Shown: in pieces, positions 50,895 through 60,709 of the stretch
How the letters are laid out: every line of letters begins with the position of its first letter
How positions within the stretch are numbered: position 1 is the stretch's first letter
NCBI GenBank assembly: GCA_011605725.1
Contig: JAAOZP010000014.1
Span: 1 to 64,000 of the forward strand
From: Nitrososphaerota archaeon
GTDB lineage: Archaea > Thermoproteota > EX4484-205 > JAAOZP01
Length of the DNA: 64,000 nt
Direction of reading: 5' to 3'
Notes under the pieces: generated by a model
The model's database searches: none
Told to the model about the DNA's origin: nothing
The model's input: the letters and a program-made list of their open reading frames with translations, nothing else
Program-made: the position numbers and the translations under genes

Positions 50895-51290
50895 ATGTTT
50901 AATGTTGAGCGTTTCATACTGCCTTCGGAAGAGAATGCTGACAAATGGATTCGTTTTACCCGTGGCAGCTTAGCAAGTGGGAAAAGCTTCCTTTTAGTGG
51001 CGAAGACCAGCAATAAACCCGTAGGGTTTGCGAAGGGCTCTGTCCCAGAGTATCTTCTCGAGGTTTCAGAACACTTCAGCACTACAGATGATTATACGTG
51101 TTGCCGGAGTTCCGTGGAAGAGGCGTGGGCAGGAAGCTGGTTGTTGAAAGCTTGAAAACTCTGAAGGCTAGGGGGCGTGAAAGCAGTTAGGCTTAACGTT
51201 TTGAAAGAGAACAAGGCAGCGGTTAAGCTTTACAGGAGGCTTGGTTTCAAAACCCGTAATTATGGTATGGAGAAAACCTTTAGAAAATAG
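50895..51290 (+). pseudogene. GNAT acetyltransferase, two frameshifts
   Basis: Three frames in sequence give one GNAT protein. The first is SGKSFLLVAKTSNKPVGFAK through EHFSTTDDYT. The second, from ~51100, is LPEFRGRGVGRKLVVESLKT, the acetyl-CoA-binding motif A. The third, from ~51178, is GVKAVRLNVLKENKAAVKLY and RRLGFKTRNYGMEKTF, ending TAG at 51290. The first shift is near 51100 and the second lies in a ggggg run near 51172. It is probably inactive. Confidence 0.75.
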
Positions 51291-51325
51291 CTCGCGATCT
51301 TGCAGATTATTTAAACCGGCTGAAC

Positions 51326-52036
<711 letters not shown>

Positions 52037-52067
52037 CTACTGTTTAAAAACTTAACCCTTTGAAAAA

Positions 52068-53846
52068 CTAGTAGTAATACTTCCCCTGAGCCCTTTGAAG
52101 CCTGTCTGTCTTAGAGTCTTTCTTATTTATCCTGGGACGAAAGTTTTCAGGCTCCCTTCTGAGGGTCACATCCAGATATTTGAGGAGACTGTTCATGCCT
52201 TCGGCGACATTCAATGGTTTAGAGGCGTATCCTTGGACGCCTGGTTCACCATGTATGAAGATTAGCCTGTCTGAAAGAAAATCCAAGGCAGCAATATCGT
52301 GTTCAACAACGAATGCTGAAGCCTTCTTAGTCATGACAGTATGGCGTATCGCACGTATAACGACAAGCCTCTGCTCAACATCCAAGTATGCGCACGGTTC
52401 ATCTAAGAAGTATATTGGAGAATCCTTTAAAAGGGCTATTGCGATCGCGAGTGCTTGAAGCTCGCCGCCGCTAAGGGTTTCAGCAAGCCTATCGTAAAGC
52501 CTATCAAGTTTAAGAGGCTTTATCAACTCGCTTTCAAGAACCTCAGGCACCTCTCCGCCGTAAGCCTCTTTCAAAAGGTCGCTTACAACCCCGTTAAACA
52601 GGCCTGAAACATACTGCGGCTTATAGCCTATCTTCCTAGCTAGGTCTCTGTCGGAAAGGGATTCGCCACCAGAGAAATACTTTAAAAGTTCTTTCAGCAT
52701 TGTTGTCTTACCTATCCCGTTTGGACCAGCTATGCCTATGACTTCCCCAACACCTATGAAGCCCTTCTCAGCCTTAAGGTTAAAACCTCCTAGTGAAACC
52801 TCTATAGACGGCCATTCAAACATTTTCAATGCTGGAGGCTCCTCCCCCGGGCTGTGAGCATGAAACATTATCTTCTCCTTTCTGAAGCGAATATTCTCCT
52901 GCCTTATGTATCCTTCTAAGTAAGAGTTTATTCCGACGCGCACGGAGAGGACTTGAGACACAATGCCGTAAACCGAGGGTTGCCCGTAGATTATGACAAG
53001 GTAATCGGCGAGATAGTCAAGCAGCGTGAGATCATGCTCCACAACAACAACTATCTTACCATCCTCCTTCAGAGAGCTTATTAGCTCAGCCACGTTGAGA
53101 CGCTGTTTCACGTCGAGAAAGCTTGAAGGCTCGTCGAACAAGTATACGTCACCCATTCTCATGAAGGCCGCTGCAACAGCCAGCCTCTGCAGTTCTCCGC
53201 CACTTAGGTTGCTAACCTTGTTGTCTAAAACGTTTTTCAAATCCAGTTTCTCCAAAACCTCGCTTAAAACTCCCTTCTCATCAACTTTTTCAAGCGTTTC
53301 CCTAACGCTTTTACCGCCGATAATCCTAGGAATATCGTCTAAGTATTGCGGCTTATAGATACACTTGACTCTCCCTTTGAAAATATCTTCAACCAGGTTG
53401 AATGAAGCATTACCCCTTAGGAACGATAGGATTTCATTCACACCCACCTCTTCACCAACCCTGCCCAGATTCGGTTTAACAAGACCGCTGATTATCTTAA
53501 GCACTGTCGACTTGCCTATGCCGTTTTCACCAAGAATACCTGTGACAGCACCCTTGGAGAGAACTGGAAAACCATAGAGCTTGAAAGCGTTAACACCATA
53601 CCTGTGGAAAACCTTCTTCTCAAGCTCGTCTGGAAGGTTTACGACCCATATGGCGTTGAAAGGACATTTCTTAACGCATATGCAGCACCCGCTGCACAAG
53701 TACTCGTTTATTACTGGAGGACTCTCGTCCTCAGCGAAGTATATTGCTTCCTGCCCTATCCTAACTATCGGGCAGTATTTCCTGCAGGGTTTTCCACACT
53801 TCGTGGGTTTGCAGGAGCCCCTGTCTACTACGGCTACTCTAACCAA
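52068..53846 (-). CDS. abce1: Ribosome-recycling ATPase ABCE1 (RLI)
   Basis: A 592-residue ABCE1. The N-terminal Fe-S domain has KCGKPCRKYCPIVRIG and LCSGCCICVKKCPFNAI; two ABC cassettes follow, with Walker A GENGIGKST and GPNGIGKTT, and LSGGELQ signatures in both. It splits ribosomes after termination. The TTG at 53846 is the start. The DNA upstream codes a 35-residue acidic protein 56 bp before this start. Confidence 0.95.
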   Translation of the reverse strand: MVRVAVVDRGSCKPTKCGKPCRKYCPIVRIGQEAIYFAEDESPPVINEYLCSGCCICVKKCPFNAIWVVNLPDELEKKVFHRYGVNAFKLYGFPVLSKGAVTGILGENGIGKSTVLKIISGLVKPNLGRVGEEVGVNEILSFLRGNASFNLVEDIFKGRVKCIYKPQYLDDIPRIIGGKSVRETLEKVDEKGVLSEVLEKLDLKNVLDNKVSNLSGGELQRLAVAAAFMRMGDVYLFDEPSSFLDVKQRLNVAELISSLKEDGKIVVVVEHDLTLLDYLADYLVIIYGQPSVYGIVSQVLSVRVGINSYLEGYIRQENIRFRKEKIMFHAHSPGEEPPALKMFEWPSIEVSLGGFNLKAEKGFIGVGEVIGIAGPNGIGKTTMLKELLKYFSGGESLSDRDLARKIGYKPQYVSGLFNGVVSDLLKEAYGGEVPEVLESELIKPLKLDRLYDRLAETLSGGELQALAIAIALLKDSPIYFLDEPCAYLDVEQRLVVIRAIRHTVMTKKASAFVVEHDIAALDFLSDRLIFIHGEPGVQGYASKPLNVAEGMNSLLKYLDVTLRREPENFRPRINKKDSKTDRLQRAQGKYYY

Positions 53847-53902
53847 TCCGTATCAACCCTGTAAAACTTTTAAAAACTATGTGAGAAAAAGCCTTGACTC
53901 GT

Positions 53903-54010
53903 CTACCATTCTTCCTCTAGTTCTTCCTCTTCCCAGTCTTCCTCCCAGTCTTCCTCCTCTTCCTCCCATTCTTCCTCTTCTTCTTCCTCCTCGTTAAAAT
54001 CCTCGCTCAT
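53903..54010 (-). CDS. 35-residue Glu/Trp-rich acidic peptide
   Basis: ATG 54010 opens 35 codons with 24 Glu and four Trp, no basic residue, and a TAG at 53903. After MSEDFN the sequence is a run of EEEE/EDW units. A TATA box (gtataaaaac, 54039-54048) lies ~30 nt upstream, so a transcript would begin just before the ATG. It is too short for usual gene finders. It may be co-transcribed with ABCE1, whose start is 56 bp after the stop. A low-complexity coding accident cannot be excluded. Confidence 0.5.
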   Translation of the reverse strand: MSEDFNEEEEEEEEWEEEEEDWEEDWEEEELEEEW

Positions 54011-54038
54011 TTTGGGTCGGATGAAGCTTTGAAAAGCA

Positions 54039-54048
54039 GTATAAAAAC
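54039..54048 (-). promoter_or_regulatory. TATA box before the acidic ORF and ABCE1
   Basis: On the minus strand this reads gtttttatac. It lies 29-38 nt before ATG 54010, so the predicted transcript start is near 54015. Confidence 0.6.
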
Positions 54049-54086
54049 ATATCCCCTGTTTAAAACCATAAGTATGCTCCCTAAAA

Positions 54087-54869
54087 CTATATTTCTTCTG
54101 CAGTCAGTGTTACTGTCGTCCTTTCCTCAATCCTTTCTATAACTCCGTCTCTAAGCCATGCTAGTCTATCAGACACGTCCACCATTTTAAGGTCGTGAGT
54201 AGCACATATCACCGTAGTGTCCCTTTCGACTTTAAGCCTGTAGAGCAGCTGAACTATTGAAAGCCCTGTTGAAAGGTCAAGGTTGCCCGTAGGCTCGTCT
54301 GCAAGAATTATAGAGGGATTGTTAGCTAACGCTCTCGCGATCGCAACCCTTTGCTGCTGTCCTCCGGAAAGCTCCTGCGGCCTGTGGTTGAGCCTATCCC
54401 CCAGGCCGACTAGGCTCAGAAGCTCAGCAGCCTTCTTACGCCTCTCCTCCTTGCTTATTCCGAGGAAGACCATTGGTAGTGCAACATTGTCTTGGGCTGA
54501 GAGAACCGGTATAAGGTTGAACGTTTGAAATATGTAGCCTATCTTCCTGCTCCTGACCCATGCGAGCTGCCGGTCGTTCATCTGCGCCAAGTTTATGCCG
54601 TCTATGGAGACGCTTCCGCTCGTAGGCTTGTCTAATCCGCCGATCATGTTGAACAGCGTTGTCTTGCCGCTTCCAGAGGGACCCATCACAACCACGTATT
54701 CTCCTCTCTTCACCTGTAGGTCGATTCCTTTTAAGGCCTTCACAACACCGCTTCTCAGGACATAGTTTTTAGTGACCTCTCTAACATCCACTACTATTTC
54801 CGGTGCCTGCAAGGCTGCTTCCTCTCTATGTAAAACTAGTATTTTAATCTTGCGAGCTTCCGGGTTCAA
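54087..54869 (-). CDS. ABC transporter ATPase, LolD/MacB type
   Basis: A 260-residue ABC ATPase with Walker [10 protein letters not shown] (~res 63), Q-loop [11 protein letters not shown], signature [15 protein letters not shown] and Walker [13 protein letters not shown], the signature sequence of the LolD/MacB/FtsE-like group. The usual FtsX/MacB permease is not next to it. It may serve a permease encoded elsewhere. A ~25-residue extra N-terminus precedes the ABC domain. Confidence 0.88.
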   Translation of the reverse strand: MNPEARKIKILVLHREEAALQAPEIVVDVREVTKNYVLRSGVVKALKGIDLQVKRGEYVVVMGPSGSGKTTLFNMIGGLDKPTSGSVSIDGINLAQMNDRQLAWVRSRKIGYIFQTFNLIPVLSAQDNVALPMVFLGISKEERRKKAAELLSLVGLGDRLNHRPQELSGGQQQRVAIARALANNPSIILADEPTGNLDLSTGLSIVQLLYRLKVERDTTVICATHDLKMVDVSDRLAWLRDGVIERIEERTTVTLTAEEI

Positions 54870-54934
54870 CAGTTCATCCTCAGGAAATCGCCTTAAAACG
54901 TTTAGAAAAACCAGATAATAGGTCGAACCCGGTT

Positions 54935-55477
54935 TTAAACATACAGTAATGCTATTCTCTCCTTCACGAGCTCAAGCACGTCGGAATACTTTAAGGCTTC
55001 AACTTTAAAATCCTTGGAAAGCAGGCTTCTCCAGAAAGATGTAAACACCTGTTCATCATCCTTGAAAGGTTCAACAGTCAATCCTCTTTTCGAAAACTCC
55101 TCTTTCAAAGCAGCCACCGCCTCCTTTAAAACTGCAGCATCCTCTGAAATCACCAGTATGGCTGCCCGCTTTGAAACCGGGGCTCCGAGCGTGGACAACG
55201 CTTCTTGAAAGCTTCTCTTTCCGTAAAGCGCCACTAGAAGCTCCTGTTCAAAGCCCCTAAGCACGTTGTACCCGTGTTTAAAGGCCTGGTGAACATTGTA
55301 GGCTAGGAAAGGTATTAGCTCGCTCACTAGGCAAGCCGGGTTGAAAAACTGGATGAAAACCCTCCTGTTCTTCTTCAACTGTGTAGCTATGCTGACCCAT
55401 TCTTCCGGAAGTCTGTCAACCGATAGAAGCGTGAAGAACAGGCCTAGCGAGTCTATGCTTCGAACAGGTTCCAACAT
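54935..55477 (-). CDS. cgi121: KEOPS subunit Cgi121
   Basis: A 180-residue Cgi121-like protein: FIQFFNPACLVSELIPFLAY, NVHQAFKHGYNVLRGFEQEL, and LVALYGKRSFQEALSTLGAP match the family's helical core, followed by a beta-rich half. It binds Bud32 and tRNA in KEOPS for t6A modification. It is divergent from the phosphoribosyltransferase with a 38-bp gap. Confidence 0.85.
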   Translation of the reverse strand: MLEPVRSIDSLGLFFTLLSVDRLPEEWVSIATQLKKNRRVFIQFFNPACLVSELIPFLAYNVHQAFKHGYNVLRGFEQELLVALYGKRSFQEALSTLGAPVSKRAAILVISEDAAVLKEAVAALKEEFSKRGLTVEPFKDDEQVFTSFWRSLLSKDFKVEALKYSDVLELVKERIALLYV

Positions 55478-55515
55478 GGTATTTAGCCAGGAAACTGGAT
55501 AAAAACATTTATTTT

Positions 55516-56133
55516 ATGGTGTTGAACGTTAAAGCTGGAATGGAGTTCGAAGTAATAAGCTGGGAGCATTTCTACCAGCTTACTCTGGAGCTTGTTGAGA
55601 AAGTTTTGAAATCCGGGTATATGCCGGATGTGATAATCGGGGTCTCAAGAGGCGGCTTAGTCCCGCTCAGGATTTTTTCAGACGAGTTTGAGAAAACGGA
55701 AATAGGCATAATAAGAGTTGCCTTCTACGAGGACGTTAAGAAAACAGGCCGTGAGCCGAGAATTCTGCAGGATGTTAATGTTGAAGTTTACGGGAAGAGA
55801 GTGCTGGTTGTCGACGATGTTGCAGATACTGGTAGAAGCCTAGAGATAGTTCGCAAGCATCTTGAAGGCAAGGGTGCGCGGGAGGTTAGGGTTGCAACCG
55901 TCTACTATAAGCCTTGGAGCTCTTTTAAGCCGGATTACTATGTTAAGAAAACCGAGAAATGGATTATTTTTCCTCATGAGATTGGAGAAACCGTGAGAAG
56001 CCTTGCTCAGAAGAACCTTAAAGAGGGCGGTAAGACCCTGGAGGAGTTCAGAGACATGCTGATAGACATTGGGCTGCCGCCGATGATCGTCGACAGCTAC
56101 TTGAAAAGACTGAACCGTCTTAAACATGATTGA
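55516..56133 (+). CDS. Phosphoribosyltransferase
   Basis: A 205-residue type I PRTase with VLVVDDVADTGRSLE as the PRPP motif (~res 97) and VIIGVSRGGLVPLRIF near the start. It is related to archaeal xanthine-guanine/hypoxanthine PRTases, with a ~50-residue helical C-terminal extension. The base substrate is unknown. Confidence 0.87.
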   Translation: MVLNVKAGMEFEVISWEHFYQLTLELVEKVLKSGYMPDVIIGVSRGGLVPLRIFSDEFEKTEIGIIRVAFYEDVKKTGREPRILQDVNVEVYGKRVLVVDDVADTGRSLEIVRKHLEGKGAREVRVATVYYKPWSSFKPDYYVKKTEKWIIFPHEIGETVRSLAQKNLKEGGKTLEEFRDMLIDIGLPPMIVDSYLKRLNRLKHD

Positions 56134-56258
56134 AACCTCAGTGAGGTGCATGATCTTCATAGAGGATTTTCTCTCAGAGCAGGTCAGTTCACATCATTCG
56201 ACTTATTTTGATGTTTAAGAACTATTTAAACCTGAAATCCCGTTGACACTTAGCGCAA

Positions 56259-56705
56259 CTAGTTCTTGCTCAGAATCTGTTCGAGGATTGTGGAGGAAAG
56301 ATTGTAAAGGAAATCACTTATCTCCACAGCCTCATCCTCTGAAAGCTGTATTTTTTCGACTTTTTCAAGAGCCTTATCATACAGGCTTCTAAGCCTATAC
56401 TCAATAGGGTTTGAAGCCTCCTCGTTTACATTAGTGTTTTCATACTTGCTCATAGGTGGGAAAAGCATTGTCACAAGCATTCTGCTGGAAAGAATCGACA
56501 TTCTCGCATATATGAGTTTCAAAGGCGGGGAGGCCTTCTTAGACTCCTTAAGATAGGCTTCGGCTTCTCTCAGGGCTCTCTTTAACCAGCCGTAGTCGAA
56601 ATCAGACAGGAAGATTGGGAAATCACTCTTCTCCAACCTCAACAACTTCCTCCTGCTGCCGTTTTCCAGCTTCCGAGGATTTAACCGACGTAATATATCC
56701 GGCAA
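56259..56705 (-). CDS. Helical protein of unknown family downstream of S17e
   Basis: A 148-residue open frame that overlaps S17e by 83 nt. The part after the S17e stop (from LEKSDFPIFLSDFDYGWLKR) is a coherent, mostly helical ~120-residue protein with ALREAEAYLKESKKASPPLK and LSEDEAVEISDFLYNLSSTI. A TTG start near 56641-56650 would limit the overlap. I recognise no family; a replication factor is possible but not shown. Confidence 0.5.
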   Translation of the reverse strand: MPDILRRLNPRKLENGSRRKLLRLEKSDFPIFLSDFDYGWLKRALREAEAYLKESKKASPPLKLIYARMSILSSRMLVTMLFPPMSKYENTNVNEEASNPIEYRLRSLYDKALEKVEKIQLSEDEAVEISDFLYNLSSTILEQILSKN

Positions 56706-56853
56706 CCCTGTTCAGAAGCTTCTTAGACTGGAAAACCGCGACCTTCTTCAAAGCCTGCTTATTCGCATAATAATCGTTACTAAAGAGGTCACCATATTTA
56801 AGCAGCAGCATTCTCGCAACCCCCTTAACCCGGCTGTCGTAGATCTTTCCCAA
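56623..56853 (-). CDS. rps17e: Ribosomal protein S17e
   Basis: A 76-residue S17e: GKIYDSRVKGVARMLLLKYG, then DLFSNDYYANKQALKKVAVF and KKLLNRVAGYITSV, followed by an acidic tail. It binds the small subunit. It is the first gene of a minus-strand pair and is divergent from the thermosome gene. Confidence 0.93.
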   Translation of the reverse strand: MGKIYDSRVKGVARMLLLKYGDLFSNDYYANKQALKKVAVFQSKKLLNRVAGYITSVKSSEAGKRQQEEVVEVGEE

Positions 56854-56905
56854 ACTCGGGCCAAGAAAAGAACCTTAGCCTAATAAATCTTGTCTCCGGG
56901 AAAAG

Positions 56906-56916
56906 CTTTTAAAAAG
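56906..56916 (+). promoter_or_regulatory. TATA box of the thermosome paralogue
   Basis: cttttaaaaag lies ~40 nt before ATG 56952. A good Shine-Dalgarno-type gaggtgat (56938-56945) stands 6 nt before the ATG, so this message is led. Confidence 0.65.
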
Positions 56917-56951
56917 TCTTTTGAAAGAGGGAGTATCGAGGTGATACGAAA

Positions 56952-58550
56952 ATGGCATATGAACAGACTAGACCAGCAATAGTGCTTAAGGAAACAACCG
57001 TGAGAAGAAGCAAGGAAGAGGCTTATGAGAACAATATTGTAGCCTCACTTGTAATAGGCGAGGTCGTTAGAACCGCGTATGGTCCAAGAGGCTTAAACAA
57101 ACTCTTAGTAGGCACAGTCGGGGATATCACTGTGACCAAGACTGGAGTAACTATTCTCAGCGAAGCGAGTATTGAGCATCCTGTCGGCAAGATAATAATA
57201 GACGCGGCTAAGGCTCTTGAAAAGGAGATTGGGGACGGGACGACTTCACTCATACTTTTAACCTGCGACCTGGTTAGAAACGCATACAGCTTGTATAAGC
57301 AGGGAATAAGCCCGATTTCAATAGTCAGAGGGTATAATAAGGCTTTGTCCGAGGTTCTTGAAAAGCTTGAGAAAGATGCTAAACCAGTTGATCTTTCAGA
57401 CAGGGAGATGCTTAAGAGGATTGCTGAAACAGCGATCACCTTCTTTTCATCTCCGGAGGAGAGGAGACGTCTTGCCGAAATAGTCTTGGAAACTGCTGAA
57501 AGAATTGTTGAGAAAAGAGATGGCGGATATTACGCGGACATAGACTGGGTGAGCATAGTTAGGAAGCGTGGGCGCGAGATTTTAGACTCTAGACTCATAA
57601 ACGGCGTTATAGTTGATAAGGAAGTCGTCCATCCGAACATGAGTAAAACGGTTAAAAATGCTAAGATTGCTCTGGTAGACTACGCTCTAGAGGTTAAGAA
57701 GACTGAAATATCGACTGAAATAGAGGTTAAGACCACTGAAGAACTCCGAGGATTCATCAGGGAAGAAGAGGAGATTATAAGGGAAAAAGTTGACAGGATA
57801 GTTAAGTCTGGAGCAAACGTTGTTTTCTGCCAGAAGGGTATAGATGAGCTGGCTCAGCAATACCTGTATAAGAACGGCATCACAGCGGTGAGACGGGTTA
57901 AAAGATCCGATATGGAGAGGCTTGAGCGAGCAACCTACGGTAAGATTGTTTCAGACCCTGAGGATATTTCTGAAGACAAGCTTGGCAGGGCAGACATTGT
58001 TAAGGAGGAGGTTTTCGAAAACGAGAAAATAGTCTTCGTGGAAGGCTGCCGAGAGCCCAAGGCTGTGTCAATACTTTTGAGAAGCGTGAACGAGGATCTT
58101 TTAAAAGAGTATGAGAGAGAGTTTAAACACGCGCTCTCAGCAGTTCTCAGCCTATACAAGGATTCAAGATGCGTCGTCGGCGGAGGTGCGGAGCTACTTG
58201 AGATAGGGCGTGCGTTGAGAAGAAGCGCGGAGAACCAGTCTGAAGAGGATAAACTGATATACGAGGCTTTCGCCGACAGCGTGGAATCGCTTGTAAGAAC
58301 CCTCGCTGCTAACGTCGGCATGAAGCCCTTGACAACAATGTCGCTGCTTAGCAGTAAGCATTCTAAAGATGGTGCAGGATACGGGATAGACGCTATAAGC
58401 AGGGAGGTGGCGGACCTGAATGGAAAAGTGGTTGACCCGTATCTCGTAGTTAAAAACTGGATGGTTTCAGCTGTGGAGCTGGCTACGACGATAATAGGTG
58501 TCGACGAAGTAATATTGACAGTGAAACCCAAGACGGAGGAGAAAAGCTAA
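56952..58550 (+). CDS. Group II chaperonin (thermosome) subunit, divergent
   Basis: A 532-residue thermosome relative. Equatorial, intermediate and apical domains are present: YGPRGLNKLLV, IEHPVGKIIIDAAK, the Mg-binding EIGDGTTSLIL, VGGGAELLEIGRAL and VDPYLVVKNWMVSAVELATT. Two usually invariant acids are changed: NDGATIL reads TKTGVTIL, so the Asp is Thr, and the HDAL of the stalk helix reads KHAL, so the Asp is His. Both correspond to ATP-hydrolysis residues of chaperonins. It is likely a slow or inactive paralogue that works in a mixed ring; a second thermosome gene is expected elsewhere. Confidence 0.88.
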   Translation: MAYEQTRPAIVLKETTVRRSKEEAYENNIVASLVIGEVVRTAYGPRGLNKLLVGTVGDITVTKTGVTILSEASIEHPVGKIIIDAAKALEKEIGDGTTSLILLTCDLVRNAYSLYKQGISPISIVRGYNKALSEVLEKLEKDAKPVDLSDREMLKRIAETAITFFSSPEERRRLAEIVLETAERIVEKRDGGYYADIDWVSIVRKRGREILDSRLINGVIVDKEVVHPNMSKTVKNAKIALVDYALEVKKTEISTEIEVKTTEELRGFIREEEEIIREKVDRIVKSGANVVFCQKGIDELAQQYLYKNGITAVRRVKRSDMERLERATYGKIVSDPEDISEDKLGRADIVKEEVFENEKIVFVEGCREPKAVSILLRSVNEDLLKEYEREFKHALSAVLSLYKDSRCVVGGGAELLEIGRALRRSAENQSEEDKLIYEAFADSVESLVRTLAANVGMKPLTTMSLLSSKHSKDGAGYGIDAISREVADLNGKVVDPYLVVKNWMVSAVELATTIIGVDEVILTVKPKTEEKS

Positions 58551-58625
58551 GTCTCTAAGCACGCTTCTTTTTCAACGCTTCATAAGATTCAGCCCAGTTT
58601 GAAACATTCTGCCATACTCTTTTTT

Positions 58626-59777
58626 TCAACGTTTCCTCCTTATCCATGGAATGAGAAGCGTTGCGGAAGCTATTGACAGGGTTGAAGAGAGCGCGAACAT
58701 GGCCTGTAAACCTTGATAATCCGAAACCATTCCGCCCAAGTAGGGGCCGAAGGACATCCCCATTTGAAGCGAAAGATTGTAAAAGCCAGCGTAAAGCCCT
58801 GTTCTCCTACTTCCCCCAAGGCTTGAACTGATTGACATTCCTGAAACGGTGAACAACGCATAGAGTATGCCTCGAACACTCTGAATAATCAGGTAGCTGT
58901 AAAGATTCTTAACGGTCCCATAGATCCAGTAAACCATGCCTAAGCCTGCTTCACCTAAGATTAGGACTGTGATTCCTCCAACCCGGTCGGAGAGCCATCC
59001 GCCAAAATACATGGCGGGAACCTCGAGGAGGGCGCCTAACGCGATTACTACACCTATGAAAAAGGGATCGCTGCCCAGCTGAGATAGTGAAATGGTTAGG
59101 AACGAGGATGTTGCTCCCATACTTATTCCCGACGTTAAAATGCTTGCCGTGAAGCAGACAGCAAGTTTAACAGACGAGTTTCTTTTCTCCAGAATATTCT
59201 CGTGTAGGCTCCTCCTATCGCTCTCAACCATGGGCAGGAACAGGCTTGCTAGGAAAGACATGATGGTGAACACTAGTGCGACTGGAAAAATGTTCCACAA
59301 GTGGTCTCTGGCAAATAAACCCGTAAGAATGCAGGCGGCTGCCCAGCCCATGGATCCAAAAAGTCTGTATCTTCCCATTGAAACACCGAGCCGACTGTTC
59401 CCAGAAAGATCGGCAACCATTGATTGAGCGAGCGGCATGAACCCGGCTATGAACAAGCTTGCGACAAAATACCATACTGACATGCTGACAACGTCAGTCG
59501 ACAGCAGTAGAATCAGACACGCTAAACTCCTAACGAGAAGAGACGTTGAGATAATGGCTTTCCTGTTACGATACTTATCGGCAATAGCGCCGAAGACTGG
59601 TTGAAGTAGAGAGGAAAGAAGACTGGTTATAGTCATGAGCAGGCCAATGGAGGCATAGGATAATCCTTGAGATCTTAAGTAGACGCCGAACAAAAGAGTG
59701 AAGGGTGCGAATGAAGCCCATACGAGCCCGCCAGTTACGGATATCGTTAACAATGCGCGGTCCGATTCCGGTTTCAA
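58626..59777 (-). CDS. Major facilitator superfamily transporter
   Basis: A 383-residue protein with about 12 membrane helices. The loop after helix 2 has the GAIADKYRNRKAII motif A of MFS, and its echo GGWSDRVGG is in the second half. The substrate is unknown; the pattern resembles DHA1-like drug or small-molecule exporters. It starts at ATG 59777 and is convergent with the thermosome gene. Confidence 0.85.
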   Translation of the reverse strand: MKPESDRALLTISVTGGLVWASFAPFTLLFGVYLRSQGLSYASIGLLMTITSLLSSLLQPVFGAIADKYRNRKAIISTSLLVRSLACLILLLSTDVVSMSVWYFVASLFIAGFMPLAQSMVADLSGNSRLGVSMGRYRLFGSMGWAAACILTGLFARDHLWNIFPVALVFTIMSFLASLFLPMVESDRRSLHENILEKRNSSVKLAVCFTASILTSGISMGATSSFLTISLSQLGSDPFFIGVVIALGALLEVPAMYFGGWLSDRVGGITVLILGEAGLGMVYWIYGTVKNLYSYLIIQSVRGILYALFTVSGMSISSSLGGSRRTGLYAGFYNLSLQMGMSFGPYLGGMVSDYQGLQAMFALSSTLSIASATLLIPWIRRKR

Positions 59778-59949
59778 CGTTTCGCATCCTTATTTCCAAA
59801 TGTATTTGAGCTTTACTAATCCGCCATGTATAAAAATGTGTGCAAACATGTTAGTGCAGGCTGCCCAGCATATTTGCTTAAATTCTTGAAGCGTAAAAAA
59901 TATATTGTGAGAAGGGGCAAATGCGGGTTTAATTGCGAGAATAGCAAGA

Positions 59950-60700
59950 GTGAAGTTCTCCAAGTTTATACCTGAAATCGATGTCACTGATCAAAGGTCT
60001 TGGGTTTGGAGGGATGGTTTTCAAGTATCTGAGGTTTTTATGCCCCTATGGCAGTTGCTTACAAATGGAAACATTCTGGTTCAGGCTTCTAGCAAGGGTC
60101 TTCACGACTACCTTGATTTTGATGGAAGGATACTGCTTTCCACAGTTATGCCTGACGAGCTTATTGACAGGCTTGAAACCAAGAATTACTTCAGGCTGAT
60201 CAACGACTTGAAGCCGGATGCCACGATGATTCCTGACAACTACACCTATACCGATGTCCCACTCTATCAGTCCTGGTCCCAAACCATACGCCTCGTCTCG
60301 TTCGCGAACGATTTCCTTAAGCTTGACACTCCTTTGATAGGCCTGGTTAAAGGTGCTAACCTGCGTCAGATGGATTGGACCATAAGGAAGCAGGTTGAAA
60401 TGAACTATGCTTCCTTCGCAATACCAGCTAGAGAATTGTTCGAGGAGGAGAGGCTTGACGAATTCTTACCATATATCCTGTCGACTTTAAAGAGAAACTT
60501 GAGTAAGAACGGTTTCGAGTTTCTTCTCTACGGCGTTGATGCGAGACTCTAGGAGTATAAGGATATAAGCTATAGTAATCTTTCCTGGTTCCTGAGGGCG
60601 AAGCACGGGGAATACTACTGGGATGAGTTGTTCTACGACCTCAGAGACCCCATGATAAGGTTCGAGGAGTGTTATTGTGAAGCATGTGAGGGTATGATGC
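59950..60700 (+). pseudogene. TGT-like protein paralogue, interrupted by an amber codon
   Basis: From GTG 59950 the frame is collinear with the gene at 1-795, sharing WLLTN-type and STVMPDELIDRLETK stretches. At 60550-60552 there is an in-frame TAG after VDARL. The same frame continues with SYSNLSWFLRAKHG and the FEECYCEACEG zinc cluster, also collinear with the first copy, up to ~60696. Homology then stops. Only one codon blocks translation up to there, so the decay is recent. The TATA region upstream is intact. Confidence 0.7.
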
Positions 60701-60709
60701 GCGCGCTAA

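Noticed and set aside
60550..60552. In-frame TAG read as pyrrolysine
   Set aside because: Only a single TAG in a decayed copy, no downstream structure seen, and the homologous residue in the intact copy is an ordinary charged one.
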